Below are positions 35,249 through 44,878 of a DNA stretch of 64,000 nt, piece after piece. The notes beneath the pieces are model-generated. The model worked only from the letters and a program-made list of their open reading frames with translations. It was not told the origin of the DNA and searched no databases. This stretch comes from Bradyrhizobium sp. Ghvi (lineage in GTDB: Bacteria > Pseudomonadota > Alphaproteobacteria > Rhizobiales > Xanthobacteraceae). The DNA is taken from positions 1 through 64,000 of the forward strand of contig NZ_FOVU01000004.1 in the NCBI RefSeq assembly GCF_900115265.1, given 5' to 3'. How positions within the stretch are numbered: position 1 is the first letter of the stretch; each line of letters starts with the position of its first letter. The translations under genes were made by a program, and so were the position numbers.

Positions 35249-35911
35249 TCACCACACGCCGGGGATCAGGCGGTAGCGCACCCGCGCGGCGTAATCGGCA
35301 TAGCCCGATAGTCCTGCGGTCAGCGTGCGCTCCTCGATGCGGATGCGTACCGCGATCAACAGGACGAGGATCGGCGCGATCGCAAGCCCCCACCACGAGC
35401 CGAGACACAGCGGCACGCCCGCGAAGAACATGAGCATGCCGCTGTACATGGGATGGCGGACATAAGCGTAAGGCCCAGTCGAGATCACGTGCTGGGCGCG
35501 CTCAGCCTGCAGCTTCACCACGGGCGCGGCGAATGAGTTCTCGCGGAACACCCACATCGTGAAGAGCGTGCAGGCAAGGTACAGCACGAAGCCCAGGGCC
35601 TGCAATGCGAGCGGTACATTCGAGGCAACAGCGCGCCGGTCGAGACCGATGGCAATGAGCCAGACCATGAAGGCGATCATGAACGCCTTGTCGGCGCCGG
35701 GCTGGTCCCTCTGGATCACCGGACGAAGCCGCTCTGCCAGCAGCCCCGGATCGATCCGGTACAGCCACCAGCCGCAGAGCGGGCCCACCAGGGCGGAGGT
35801 GACGAGGAACACCCAGGCCGACGGCCAACGCAACGTACCTGCGGAGGCGAACAACAATGCGCCCATCGCGATGACGAAGATCGTGTTCTGCAACAACAGG
35901 CGTGCGATCAT
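35249..35911 (-). CDS. Isoprenylcysteine carboxyl methyltransferase-family membrane protein
   Basis: 220 residues with about five membrane helices. The C-terminal signature STGPYAYVRHPMYSGML and ERTLTAGLSGYADYAARVRYRLIPGVW is that of the ICMT/PEMT superfamily of membrane methyltransferases using S-adenosylmethionine. Bacterial members are rarely characterised. Convergent with the GST gene (one base between stop codons). Start at 35911 (MIARLLLQN); an in-frame ATG 18 bases further upstream is possible. Confidence 0.85.
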   Translation of the reverse strand: MIARLLLQNTIFVIAMGALLFASAGTLRWPSAWVFLVTSALVGPLCGWWLYRIDPGLLAERLRPVIQRDQPGADKAFMIAFMVWLIAIGLDRRAVASNVPLALQALGFVLYLACTLFTMWVFRENSFAAPVVKLQAERAQHVISTGPYAYVRHPMYSGMLMFFAGVPLCLGSWWGLAIAPILVLLIAVRIRIEERTLTAGLSGYADYAARVRYRLIPGVW

Positions 35912-36027
35912 GCGCGGATCCCCGGGCAATCTCGCACGACCTTGGCCATGCTATCCGGCAAAGATGGGGCCGGACGCGCGAAAGGCCCGATCAACCGGAT
36001 CGGGCGAACCTCCGTCGGCAGGATCGA

Positions 36028-36207
36028 TCAGGCGAGCTGATCGATCCGCGTGCCCTGGCCCGGCGGCAGCGGCGCAGGCGGCGTCGGCTGATAGGTCGGG
36101 TCGTTATCCCCGGTCTTGGTCTGGTCGTCCTGCTTGGTCGTGTCGTAGTTCGGGACCACGATCGCGATCGGCGGCGGAGCAACCGTCGAAATGTTGGAAA
36201 CGCTCAT
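36028..36207 (-). CDS. Small unknown protein, 59 aa
   Basis: A 59-residue frame, MSVSNISTVAPPPIAIVVPN at the start, then a polar DTTKQDDQTKTGDNDP stretch and a Pro-rich end (QPTPPAPLPPGQGTRIDQLA). GAGGA lies about eight bases before the ATG. It has no membrane segment and looks largely disordered. The alternative frames of this region are less convincing, and it fills an otherwise empty 390-base interval. No family recognised. Confidence 0.6.
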   Translation of the reverse strand: MSVSNISTVAPPPIAIVVPNYDTTKQDDQTKTGDNDPTYQPTPPAPLPPGQGTRIDQLA

Positions 36208-36304
36208 CCACGGATCCTCACAGATGGAAACGATCGACCCTGCGCCGGAGGAAGCGAAATTTCCTTCAACGCAATCGTTAAAATGCGAGGGATCCGGTAG
36301 CTCG

Positions 36305-36784
36305 CTACTCGTCCTTCGGTCGGGTGATCGCGATGGCGGCTTCCGACTTGGTGCGCGTGCATTCCATGTTGAGGCGCTTGTAGCGCATCGTGACCTTGTC
36401 GCCGCGTAACAGGCCCATGCGCTTCAGGCAGCGCGTTGCGCCCGTCGTGGTGTCGTCCTTCGTCACCGTGAAGATGATCGCCGCCGCGGAGGCCACCAGA
36501 TCGTAGAACTGCGGCGTCGGCTTGCGGTCGCCCTTGGCATAGAGCTCGTTGGAATAGGCCTGTCCCTGCGACCGGCAGCCGAGCGACAGCTCCTTCGCCG
36601 CCGGGTGGGTGAGATAGATGATGTTGGCGGCCTTGAAGTTGACCTTCAGCCCGTCGATGCCCCCGGCGAGCTGCCTGGCGATGTCGTCGCACTGGTCGGC
36701 ACGCGCAGGCGCATCGAGGGTGACAAGGCCGATGATTGCAGCGGCGAGCAGCATCGCGCCGCGAAAGTCCAGTTTGAAAATCAT
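36305..36784 (-). CDS. Exported protein of unknown function
   Basis: 159 residues. A signal peptide is visible (about 1-31, [21 protein letters not shown]). The mature part starts [41 protein letters not shown] and contains four cysteines that may form disulfides. I do not recognise the family. The start at 36784 is selected because the signal peptide begins there; the open frame continues upstream only as non-conserved sequence. Confidence 0.75.
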   Translation of the reverse strand: MIFKLDFRGAMLLAAAIIGLVTLDAPARADQCDDIARQLAGGIDGLKVNFKAANIIYLTHPAAKELSLGCRSQGQAYSNELYAKGDRKPTPQFYDLVASAAAIIFTVTKDDTTTGATRCLKRMGLLRGDKVTMRYKRLNMECTRTKSEAAIAITRPKDE

Positions 36785-36986
36785 GATGAAAAGCCCCTTA
36801 GGGCGCGCATTCAACCGTCGCGGCGCGCGAAGCGCAAGAGGTGCAGGCCGGTCCCGAAAAATGGCCGCCATGGCACCGAATCGGGATGCCCCGGCCGCGC
36901 CGGAACGCCTTCCCTTTGCGGCAAAAAAGCTTAGAACGCTTCTATGCTTAGAGGCCCTAAAGGGCTCCAAACCCCGAGATCCGCCC

Positions 36987-38642
<1,656 letters not shown>

Positions 38643-38710
38643 GGCTACTTTCCCCGGACGCCGCGCAGCACGAAGTGATGCGCTGCTGATTCGGGGTCCA
38701 TCGTCGACAT

Positions 38711-38766
38711 GTGGATCCCGGCTCTGCGGAGCAGCGTTACGCGCTGCACCGCGTCCGGGACACGAG
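38711..38766. repeat. Dispersed spacer repeat, copy 1
   Basis: The stretch starts GTGGATCCCGGCTCTGCG and ends GCGTCCGGGACACGAG. The same right end (16 identical bases) and a similar left half (GGGTCCCGGCTCAGCGCCG) occur at 44057-44110. The ends are imperfect inverted repeats (ATCCCGG against CCGGGAC). It lies between convergent genes. Confidence 0.65.
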
Positions 38767-38775
38767 CTGCGGACC

Positions 38776-39072
38776 TTACGCCCGCGTGCCGGTAAAGGGA
38801 AAGCTGCCCATCGGGCCGATGCCCATCTCGCCGCTGATGCTGTCGCCGGATACCGTGCCGTTGAATTCCAGCGTCAGCGGCATCGGGTTGGTGATCGAGA
38901 CTTTCCAGGACACGTTGTCACCGTCGACGGTGCCGTCGAAAATCTCGGCGGTATTGCCTTCCGCGCCCTGCGTGCCCGTGAGCGTGCTCCCTGCGGCCTT
39001 CAGGCTCAGCGTGGCCTGGCGCTCGCCCATCGGCGTCGTCATGGTCAGATTCCAGTTGCCGTCCACGGCCAT
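38776..39072 (-). CDS. Unknown small beta-rich protein
   Basis: 98 residues, no signal peptide. The sequence alternates short strands (GNWNLTMTTPMGERQATLSLKAAGSTLTGTQGAEG, VSWKVSITNPMPLTLEFNGTVSGDSISGEM), suggesting a small beta-barrel or lipocalin-like fold. Comparable short proteins are annotated as hypothetical in rhizobia. Function unknown. Confidence 0.75.
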   Translation of the reverse strand: MAVDGNWNLTMTTPMGERQATLSLKAAGSTLTGTQGAEGNTAEIFDGTVDGDNVSWKVSITNPMPLTLEFNGTVSGDSISGEMGIGPMGSFPFTGTRA

Positions 39073-39180
39073 TCGCGTCTCCCGAACGATATTTCGGCGG
39101 GCTGCGATGATCCGCAGCCAGTCCAGAGCGGAGCCTATAGCGCAACTTGAAGCCGCCGCCTAACGCCCTATGAGCGGCAA

Positions 39181-39735
39181 TCAGGCGCGGGCTGCGGCGC
39201 GCCGGCGGCTGGTGACGACGAGCCTGAACACCACGTACTGCACGGCAAAGGCGAGGGCCTTGGCGCCGCCCGCGACGGCGGAGATGTAGAACGCCCACAG
39301 CTTGAGGTCGCCGGTCGCGGCGACCGCGATCGTGCCGGCGCCGAGGACGAACATCAGCGCGGCCCAGACATAGCCCGCAGCGGTGACATATTCCGGCGCA
39401 GTCTCGACCACCATCGGCGGCATGTAGCGCAGCATCCAGCCGCGCTTGAGCATGATCAGGCCAATCGCGAAATGTGCGACCGCGGGCTTTGCCATCATGA
39501 AGCGGGGATCGTTGGTCAGCAGCGTCACCGTGCCAAGGACGACGACGAGCGCGATGCTCGCATAGGTCATGTAGCCGAGCTCGCGCCCCTTGACGCGGGC
39601 GTAGATCACCTGCGCGATCGCGCCTGATATCGCCACCGATGTTGCGAGGATGACGTTGTCAGTGAGCAGGTAGATCACCAGGAAGACGATGGCCGACAGG
39701 AAGTCAGAGGCGAGGCGGGCGAATACGTCCTTCAT
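39181..39735 (-). CDS. IspZ/YciB-type inner membrane protein
   Basis: 184 residues with about five membrane helices. The signature NDPRFMMAKPAVAHFAIGLIMLKRGWMLRYMPP matches the septation protein A (IspZ/YciB) family of envelope proteins. ATG 39735 has AGGA eight or so bases upstream; a GTG at 39753 overlaps the upstream stop codon and is the alternative. It is downstream of, and nearly overlapping, the next gene, and thereby falls under the TetR-type operator near 40345-40412. Confidence 0.8.
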   Translation of the reverse strand: MKDVFARLASDFLSAIVFLVIYLLTDNVILATSVAISGAIAQVIYARVKGRELGYMTYASIALVVVLGTVTLLTNDPRFMMAKPAVAHFAIGLIMLKRGWMLRYMPPMVVETAPEYVTAAGYVWAALMFVLGAGTIAVAATGDLKLWAFYISAVAGGAKALAFAVQYVVFRLVVTSRRRAAARA

Positions 39736-39749
39736 TTGTCGGTCCTGTC

Positions 39750-40325
39750 TCACTGGGCTTCGGGCAGCGCGCCATGAGGCGCACCATACTTGATCTGGCG
39801 ATATTCAGGATACCACTTCGTGAAATAGATTGCGCTGTTGCGCGCGGCAAAAGCGACGGCGAGGCCCAGCCAGACCGGCAGGCCTGGGAAGTAGAGCAGC
39901 ACGATGTTGGCTGCCATCATCAGCAGCGCGGCCCCGGTCCATGCGGCGGTGATGATGTAGTTGGCGGCGAGGAAGCCCGGCATCGCCGCGGTCTCGGCCG
40001 GAACGGTCTCGATCGCGTATTGCAGTGTGAAGGGCCGGCGCGCGAGCATCGAGCCGAGCGAGATGATGAAGATGCCGATGTCGACCGAGAGCTTGACGCC
40101 GAGCGCGCTGAGTCCGGGATCGACGAGTGCGAGGTAGAGGCCGATCCCGGCGAACAGGACCGCCGAGCCTACGGCCAGGATTTTCACCGAGCGGCCGCGC
40201 GCAATGTCGATTGCGATGGTGGCGAGGCAGATTGCGGAGGCGGCGAACACGCTGATCGTGGCCGACGTCAGGAACATGAGGAGGGTGTAGACGCCGTAGG
40301 GGGCAAGGATCAGGAAGATCGTCAT
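39750..40325 (-). CDS. Multi-span membrane protein, companion of IspZ-like protein
   Basis: 191 residues with about six membrane helices and a polar C-terminal tail (NSAIYFTKWYPEYRQIKYGAPHG). Segments such as LARRPFTLQYAIETVPAE and NYIITAAWTGAALLMMAANIVLLY are similar in layout to the downstream IspZ-like protein, so the two may be divergent paralogues. The promoter region before it carries two copies of the ATCTTTAC operator also found at the tetR/carotenoid-oxygenase locus. Confidence 0.72.
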   Translation of the reverse strand: MTIFLILAPYGVYTLLMFLTSATISVFAASAICLATIAIDIARGRSVKILAVGSAVLFAGIGLYLALVDPGLSALGVKLSVDIGIFIISLGSMLARRPFTLQYAIETVPAETAAMPGFLAANYIITAAWTGAALLMMAANIVLLYFPGLPVWLGLAVAFAARNSAIYFTKWYPEYRQIKYGAPHGALPEAQ

Positions 40326-40344
40326 GGTCGCCTCGGTCGAACCA

Positions 40345-40412
40345 ATCTTTACGGTGGAAAGATTGATAGTTCAGGACGAGGAGCGGGTCAAGCTAAATCT
40401 TTACACTGTCAA
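40345..40412 (-). promoter_or_regulatory. TetR-type operators and promoter of the membrane gene pair
   Basis: ATCTTTAC-GGT-GGAAAGAT (40345-40363) is a one-mismatch palindrome. On the minus strand, TTGACC (40386-40391) and TATCAA (40363-40368) are spaced by 17 bases and form a promoter whose -10 box touches this palindrome. Upstream lies ATCTTTACACTGTCAA (40397-40412), identical over 16 bases to 42500-42515 next to tetR. It overlaps the last codons of the MAPEG gene. Confidence 0.65.
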
Positions 40413-40883
40413 AATAAGAGCGATCATCTTCAAAAGATCAATTCCTGCAATGACTTGATCCGAAATCTCGTCGGCGAGCGCGGCCCAGGGCAGGCGCGAC
40501 AGGATGGTCAGCGCGCAGTAGATCAACAGGCCGATGGTCAGGAAGATGCTGCCGGCGCGGCAGATCGTGAATTTGAGCGAGCCCGGCGCTGCGTACATGC
40601 CGAGCGGATGCAACAGCCGGGACAGCACGAGCGTCCCCATCATCAGGTGAACGCGCAAGGCCGATGCGCCGGACATTTCGAGCAGGGCGACCATCAGGAC
40701 GATGATGGGGACGTATTCCATGAAATTGCCATGGGCACGGATCGCGCTGCGCAGGCCTTCGTTGCCGCCATCGTCGAACGGCGCGCCGCCGCTCCGCCGC
40801 AGCCGGACGACTTGCAGCGCGAGCGCAGCGTAGATCAGCGCGAGGACGGCGAGATAGTTCGCCGTGATTGTGGGAACGTGCAT
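40401..40883 (-). CDS. MAPEG-family membrane protein
   Basis: 160 residues, four membrane helices. GLRSAIRAHGNFMEYVPIIVLMVALLEMSG is the MAPEG signature (N.x..E motif) of glutathione- and eicosanoid-related membrane enzymes; bacterial members are mostly uncharacterised. It ends inside the operator region of the next minus-strand gene and may be transcribed with it. Confidence 0.88.
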   Translation of the reverse strand: MHVPTITANYLAVLALIYAALALQVVRLRRSGGAPFDDGGNEGLRSAIRAHGNFMEYVPIIVLMVALLEMSGASALRVHLMMGTLVLSRLLHPLGMYAAPGSLKFTICRAGSIFLTIGLLIYCALTILSRLPWAALADEISDQVIAGIDLLKMIALILTV

Positions 40884-40900
40884 GCGGGCCTCCTCTTGCC

Positions 40901-41025
40901 GTCATTCCGGGGCACGCGAAGCGCCGAGCTACGGTGCGCAATTGCGCACCTGAGAATCCATCGGGCGGCAATTTCCGGGGCGAAATGGATTCCGGGTTCG
41001 ACGCTTCGCGTCGCCCCGGAATGAC
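40901..41025. repeat. Dispersed inverted-repeat element
   Basis: GTCATTCCGGGGC (40901-40913) is perfectly complementary to 41013-41025, and GCGAAGCG next to it pairs with CGCTTCGC (41003-41010). The interior holds another symmetric part (GGTGCGCAATTGCGCACC). This GTCATTCCGGGGC...GCCCCGGAATGAC type is a common bradyrhizobial spacer repeat. It separates the MAPEG gene from the end of the carotenoid oxygenase gene. Confidence 0.75.
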
Positions 41026-41034
41026 GAGGGGGAG

Positions 41035-42432
41035 CTACGGCGCGCCGACCCAATTGCCGTGAAAGCCGTCGGGCACGCGATGGCCGAGTTGCACCAGCGC
41101 GGCTGGGCCGGCCTCGATGTCGGTGGCATTGAACACGGCGAGGTCGCTGCGGTTCTCCCGCGCGCGCCAGACCACCGCCAGCAGCCAGCCGTCGCCTTCC
41201 GCCGCATCCTTTGATCGCTCGACGAACACCGGCTCTGAGATGGTATCGCCTGACGGCAGCAGATACTGGCCGAGCCGCTTTCCCGTGCCGTCGACATGGA
41301 CGATGCCTGACAGCGCGCCGAACATCGGCGCCTTCGGATTGGCGCAGGCATACCATCCGTGACGGCTTTTCAGGCCGGCGCGGCGATCGTCGATGCGTGG
41401 GAATTCGCCGGTCAGATCGTCGAGATAGGTCTGCTGGAAGTGATCGGTATTGCCCGAGAGGTCGAAGGCCCAGCGGCAGTGACGGGCGCGCGATTTCTCC
41501 GGGTCCGTCGGCCGTCCGTCGGGATGCGGAAACAGCGGGGCCTCCTCGAACTGCATGACGTCGGCGACGATGCGCCCTCTATCCTCCCACGCATTCATGA
41601 TGTGGAAGACGTAGCAGGATTCGCCGCGGAACCAGACGATGTCCTTTGCCGTGCCGTTGCGCTTCATCACGCCGACATAGGCGCCCTTCTCTGGCTCCCA
41701 GGCATAGGGCGGCTTGCCGCTCATCGCGCGCTCCATGCTGCCGGTGAGGGGCAGGATCGGAAACAGCACGTGATTCTCGGTGACGATGAAGTCGTGCACC
41801 ATGCTGGCATAGGGCGTCTCGAAACGCTCGAAGCGCGTGACCTTGCCGGTGGCATCGACCGATCCGTAGGAGAGGGCGGACGTCAGCGGCCCCGCCGCAT
41901 TGTAGCCGAAGAACACCAGTTCGCCCGTCACGGGATCGATCTTTGGATGTGCGGTGAAAGGGCCGGCGATGCGGCCCTGGTAATTGCAATAGCCGCGCGT
42001 TGCTAGCGTGCCCGGCTCGATCTCGGTCGGCAGATGTCCCTCTTCGAGCGCAAGCAGCCTGCCGGCATGGAAGACGATGTTGGTGTTGGCGACGCCGCCA
42101 TCGGTGAGACCTGGCGGCGCATCCGGCAGCTTGCGGCCGAAGCCGCCGAACAGCGCGCGGCCGGCATCGTGCTCGGCGAGCCATTTCGGCGTGCGGACCC
42201 AGCGGTTGCGATAGCTTGCGCGTCCCTCCTCGAGATGAAAGGCATGCAACATGCCGTCGCCGACAAACCAGTGAGCACCCGGCGAAGAGAACTGCGGGTT
42301 GGGTCCGTTACGGTAGAGCGTGCCGTTCAGCTCGCGCGGCAATTCGCCGACGATGTTGAGAAAGGGCGCGTCCGCCTCGAACGGGATCGGCGCGATGTTG
42401 TTGCGGCGCTCGGCGGTCGCATCCTGAAGCAC
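41035..42432 (-). CDS. Carotenoid cleavage oxygenase family protein
   Basis: 465 residues. Fe(II) dioxygenases of this family split conjugated or phenylpropenoid double bonds. The seven-bladed propeller iron ligands are represented by FTAHPKIDPVTGEL, MVHDFIVTENHVLF, CYVFHIMNAWED and the C-terminal VPDGFHGNW, giving four histidines. The N-terminus (GELPRELNGTLYRNGPNPQF) is diagnostic. The substrate is unknown; lignostilbene-type or apocarotenoid substrates are possible. Divergent from tetR with shared operators. Confidence 0.93.
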   Translation of the reverse strand: MLQDATAERRNNIAPIPFEADAPFLNIVGELPRELNGTLYRNGPNPQFSSPGAHWFVGDGMLHAFHLEEGRASYRNRWVRTPKWLAEHDAGRALFGGFGRKLPDAPPGLTDGGVANTNIVFHAGRLLALEEGHLPTEIEPGTLATRGYCNYQGRIAGPFTAHPKIDPVTGELVFFGYNAAGPLTSALSYGSVDATGKVTRFERFETPYASMVHDFIVTENHVLFPILPLTGSMERAMSGKPPYAWEPEKGAYVGVMKRNGTAKDIVWFRGESCYVFHIMNAWEDRGRIVADVMQFEEAPLFPHPDGRPTDPEKSRARHCRWAFDLSGNTDHFQQTYLDDLTGEFPRIDDRRAGLKSRHGWYACANPKAPMFGALSGIVHVDGTGKRLGQYLLPSGDTISEPVFVERSKDAAEGDGWLLAVVWRARENRSDLAVFNATDIEAGPAALVQLGHRVPDGFHGNWVGAP

Positions 42433-42446
42433 GGCGTATCCTCCCT

Positions 42447-42531
42447 ATCTTTACATCGTAAAGATCGCATAGAGCCGAAAGTCGCATTCGTCAAGCGAAA
42501 TCTTTACACTGTCAATATTGCGTCATATAGC
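42447..42531. promoter_or_regulatory. Divergent promoters and TetR-type operators
   Basis: ATCTTTAC-ATC-GTAAAGAT (42447-42465) is a perfect 8-base palindrome. A second, degenerate site ATCTTTACACTGTCAA is at 42500-42515. For the oxygenase (minus strand), TTGACG (42489-42494) and TATGCG (42466-42471) are spaced by 17 bases, with the palindrome directly after the -10 box. For tetR (plus), TTTACA (42503-42508) and TATAGC (42526-42531) are spaced by 17, placing the start at or next to the tetR ATG. Same layout as at 40345-40412. Confidence 0.7.
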
Positions 42532-42537
42532 TTGCAA

Positions 42538-43272
42538 ATGGCCAAGAGAAACACCACCGCCGACACCAAGAGCGAAACCGCGCGGAGCCCGCGTCCCCCG
42601 AAAAAGACTTCGCCGGCATCGCGTCCGGCGCGCCGCCCGGCGAGCGCAAAGACCGAGACGCCTTATCACCATGGCGCCTTGCGCGAGGCGCTGCTCCAGG
42701 CGGCCGAACGGGTGTTGGAGCGTGACGGGCTCGCCGGCCTGACGCTGCGCGCGGTGGCGCGCGAGGCCGGCGTCTCGCATGCCGCGCCGACCCATCATTT
42801 CGGCGATCTCACCGGGCTCGTCAGCGAGCTCGCGGCGATCGGCTTCCGCCAGTTCAATGCGGCGATGGCCGCGGCCTGCGAGACGATCACCTCGCCGCTG
42901 GAACGGGCGCTGGCGCGACCGAAAGCCTATGTCGCCTATGCGCAGGCGCATCCCGGCATGTACGGATTGATGTTCCGGACCGAGCGGCTCGACTATTCCA
43001 GGCCATCGCTGCACGAGGCCGCGGAATCGTCTTTCGCCGGACTTGCCAATGCGATCGGCGCGATGCGGCAGGAGCCGATCAGCGGCCATAAATTGACCAT
43101 CGAGCAGGGGGCTGCGATCGCGCGGGCCTGGTCGATGGTGCACGGTTTCACCATGCTGCTGCTCGACGGAAGGCTCGAGGATATATTGCAGCGGCTGCCC
43201 GAGGGCACGACGGCCGAACAGCTTCTGGAAGCGATCCTGAAGTCGGCGGTGGCGGGGAAACTCCCGAGGTAG
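42538..43272 (+). CDS. TetR-family transcriptional regulator
   Basis: 244 residues. A basic, Pro/Ser/Lys-rich N-terminal extension (about 40 residues) precedes the TetR helix-turn-helix (REALLQAAERVLERDGLAGLTLRAVAREAGVSHAAPTHHFGDLTGLVSELAAIGF). The C-terminal part contains AHPGMYGLMFRTERLDYS, typical of the WHG/TetR_C_13 ligand-binding domain. It is divergent from the carotenoid oxygenase and presumably represses it and itself through the ATCTTTAC palindromes. Promoter position suggests a leaderless or nearly leaderless mRNA. Confidence 0.92.
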   Translation: MAKRNTTADTKSETARSPRPPKKTSPASRPARRPASAKTETPYHHGALREALLQAAERVLERDGLAGLTLRAVAREAGVSHAAPTHHFGDLTGLVSELAAIGFRQFNAAMAAACETITSPLERALARPKAYVAYAQAHPGMYGLMFRTERLDYSRPSLHEAAESSFAGLANAIGAMRQEPISGHKLTIEQGAAIARAWSMVHGFTMLLLDGRLEDILQRLPEGTTAEQLLEAILKSAVAGKLPR

Positions 43273-43472
43273 TGCCGGGCAGGCCGACATGACACACACC
43301 ACGACGACGCCTGCAGCTTGCGGAACTCCGTCAATCGACATCTTCACTGTGGGCAAGTTCACAGTGGGCAAGGCTCAGACGCGGATAGACCTGACAGCGG
43401 CGCGGAATCGTTCTAGAAGAGCGGCTTCGCTTGGGCATCCGGCCCAGTTTGCGTTCCTCATCTCTTTCGATC

Positions 43473-44039
43473 ATGCCAGCCATCGCTCCTCGCAAAGCCT
43501 ATCGCGTCGGTCGTTCCAAGACCGGACTTGGCCTCTTCGCCACCATGCCGATCAAGAAGGGCACCCGGATCATCCGTTATTTCGGGCCGATCCTGGACTG
43601 CCGCATTCCTGAGCAGGACGAGATCGAGAACAAATATCTGTTCGAGCTCAACGGCCGCTGGACCATCGACGGCTCGGTGCGCAAGAATCTCGCCCGCTAC
43701 ATCAACCATTCCTGCCGGCCCAACGCCGAATCCGACGTTCGTCCGCGCGAGCGCAAGGTGTTCATCCGCGCCATCAAGAACATCGAGCCGGGCGAGGAGA
43801 TCAACTACGATTACGGCACCGACTATTTCAAAGCCTATCTGAAACCGATCGGCTGCAAGTGTCCCTCCTGCGAAAACAAGCGCAAGAAGCAGCGCGCCGA
43901 GGCGCGTGCCGAACGCGCCAAGGTGAAGGCGCGCGCGGAGCGCAAGGCGCAGAAGGCGGGTGCGAAAACCACCGCGGTGAAAAAGAAGAAGCTGAACGGC
44001 AAGCATTTTGCCGGCAAGGTCGGCCGAGCGAAGGTGTAA
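43473..44039 (+). CDS. SET-domain protein-lysine methyltransferase with basic tail
   Basis: 188 residues. SET domain: GRSKTGLGLFATMPIKKGT at the start, NHSC at residues 78-81, EEINYDYG at 108-115, and a post-SET-like C-x-C-x2-C cluster (Cys128, 130, 133). The catalytic tyrosine is expected in the NYDYG motif. Residues from about 135 to the end form a very basic Lys/Arg/Ala tail (RAERAKVKARAERKAQKAGAK...), like histone H1-type or nucleic-acid-binding tails. Likely methylates a protein lysine; the target is unknown. No clear ribosome site precedes ATG 43473. Confidence 0.88.
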   Translation: MPAIAPRKAYRVGRSKTGLGLFATMPIKKGTRIIRYFGPILDCRIPEQDEIENKYLFELNGRWTIDGSVRKNLARYINHSCRPNAESDVRPRERKVFIRAIKNIEPGEEINYDYGTDYFKAYLKPIGCKCPSCENKRKKQRAEARAERAKVKARAERKAQKAGAKTTAVKKKKLNGKHFAGKVGRAKV

Positions 44040-44056
44040 TTCTCCGTACGGCGTGG

Positions 44057-44110
44057 GTCCCGGCTCAGCGCCGCAACGCGAGAGCGTTGCAGCGCGTCCG
44101 GGACACGAGA
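44057..44110. repeat. Dispersed spacer repeat, copy 2
   Basis: Second copy of the element at 38711-38766: GGTCCCGGCTCAGCGCCGC at the left, an internal GCAACGCGAGAGCGTTGC hairpin, and the shared right end GCGTCCGGGACACGAG (44095-44110). It lies between convergent genes. Confidence 0.65.
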
Positions 44111-44113
44111 TCT

Positions 44114-44512
44114 TCACGCAGTCACTACACGCCCGCTCTTCCGCAGGCCCACATATTGCAGCTCGGCAAATACGCCGGTCGCGACCCCTTGCGCCACGAC
44201 CATGAGCTCGCCGGCGATGTTCGGTGACACAGCGCCCGAGAGCAGCAGCGCGATGCTGCCGACCGTCCAGGCCGCGTTTCCGATCACGACCAGCAGCACA
44301 AGTGGTTTCGGCACCGTCGTGCGCGAGGCGAGCCAGCCGACCAACGCGACGTAGGCGATCAGGAACAGGCCGGTTTCGCGCAACAGCGCTTCAGGCAGGT
44401 TGAACGTTGTCGCGAACGCACCGGCGCCGAAGGTGAAACCGAGTGCGGCGAGCCCGCTGAAGACGGCGTCGGCGAGCAGGGCGCGGCGCAGGAAGGTGGA
44501 TGCGTCGATCAT
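44114..44512 (-). CDS. Small membrane protein of unknown function
   Basis: 132 residues with four membrane helices (FLRRALLADAVFSGLAALGFTFGA, FLIAYVALVGWLAS, KPLVLLVVIGNAAWTVGSIALLLSG, and a final segment with ELMVVAQGVATGVFAELQYVGLRK). Similar short integral membrane proteins are common and uncharacterised. It lies 35 bases after the small gene at 44548, and both are divergent from the MmyB-type regulator, which may control them. Confidence 0.75.
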   Translation of the reverse strand: MIDASTFLRRALLADAVFSGLAALGFTFGAGAFATTFNLPEALLRETGLFLIAYVALVGWLASRTTVPKPLVLLVVIGNAAWTVGSIALLLSGAVSPNIAGELMVVAQGVATGVFAELQYVGLRKSGRVVTA

Positions 44513-44547
44513 CAGAGGTCTCCATGGTTGGTTAGGCTTGAGGGAAC

Positions 44548-44778
44548 TCAAAGGCATCCGCGCCACCAGGCGCGAAGCAGACGGGCGAGGCGGAACGGGC
44601 ACAGGCTCCTGCCGACGCTGTGCTCGAAGGCGGTGACCTGCGCGACGACATAGTCGCCAGCCGAGTGCACCAGCGGCTCGGGCATGTTGAGCGCTCGTGC
44701 CAGCATCCGGGTCGCGAACGCCATGACCCAGGGGAGGATGTGGTCGGCGACGGTCCGATAGAGCAGCAACGCGATCAT
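44548..44778 (-). CDS. Small unknown protein, 76 aa
   Basis: 76 residues: MIALLLYRTVADHILPWVMAFATRML at the start, a middle with PEPLVHSAGDYVVAQVTAFEHSVG, and a basic/aromatic end (RLARLLRAWWRGCL). ATG 44778 has AGGAG six bases upstream, better than the overlapping ATG at 44784. Divergent from the MmyB-type regulator (100 bases apart) and ahead of the membrane gene at 44114; probably a two-gene unit. Family not recognised. Confidence 0.65.
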   Translation of the reverse strand: MIALLLYRTVADHILPWVMAFATRMLARALNMPEPLVHSAGDYVVAQVTAFEHSVGRSLCPFRLARLLRAWWRGCL

Positions 44779-44878
44779 GGTCATCTCCTGTCGTGACCGA
44801 AGATGCGCGCGAGCAGGACCGAATTCGATTACCTCGGGGGTAATGGATGGGGTGAAATGCGCGTGGTAGGTTTCTGGC

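Noticed and set aside
43330..43380. Direct repeat GTGGGCAAG-N-CAGTGGGCAAG upstream of the SET gene
   Set aside because: Only two short copies and no clear link to a promoter; could be chance or slippage.
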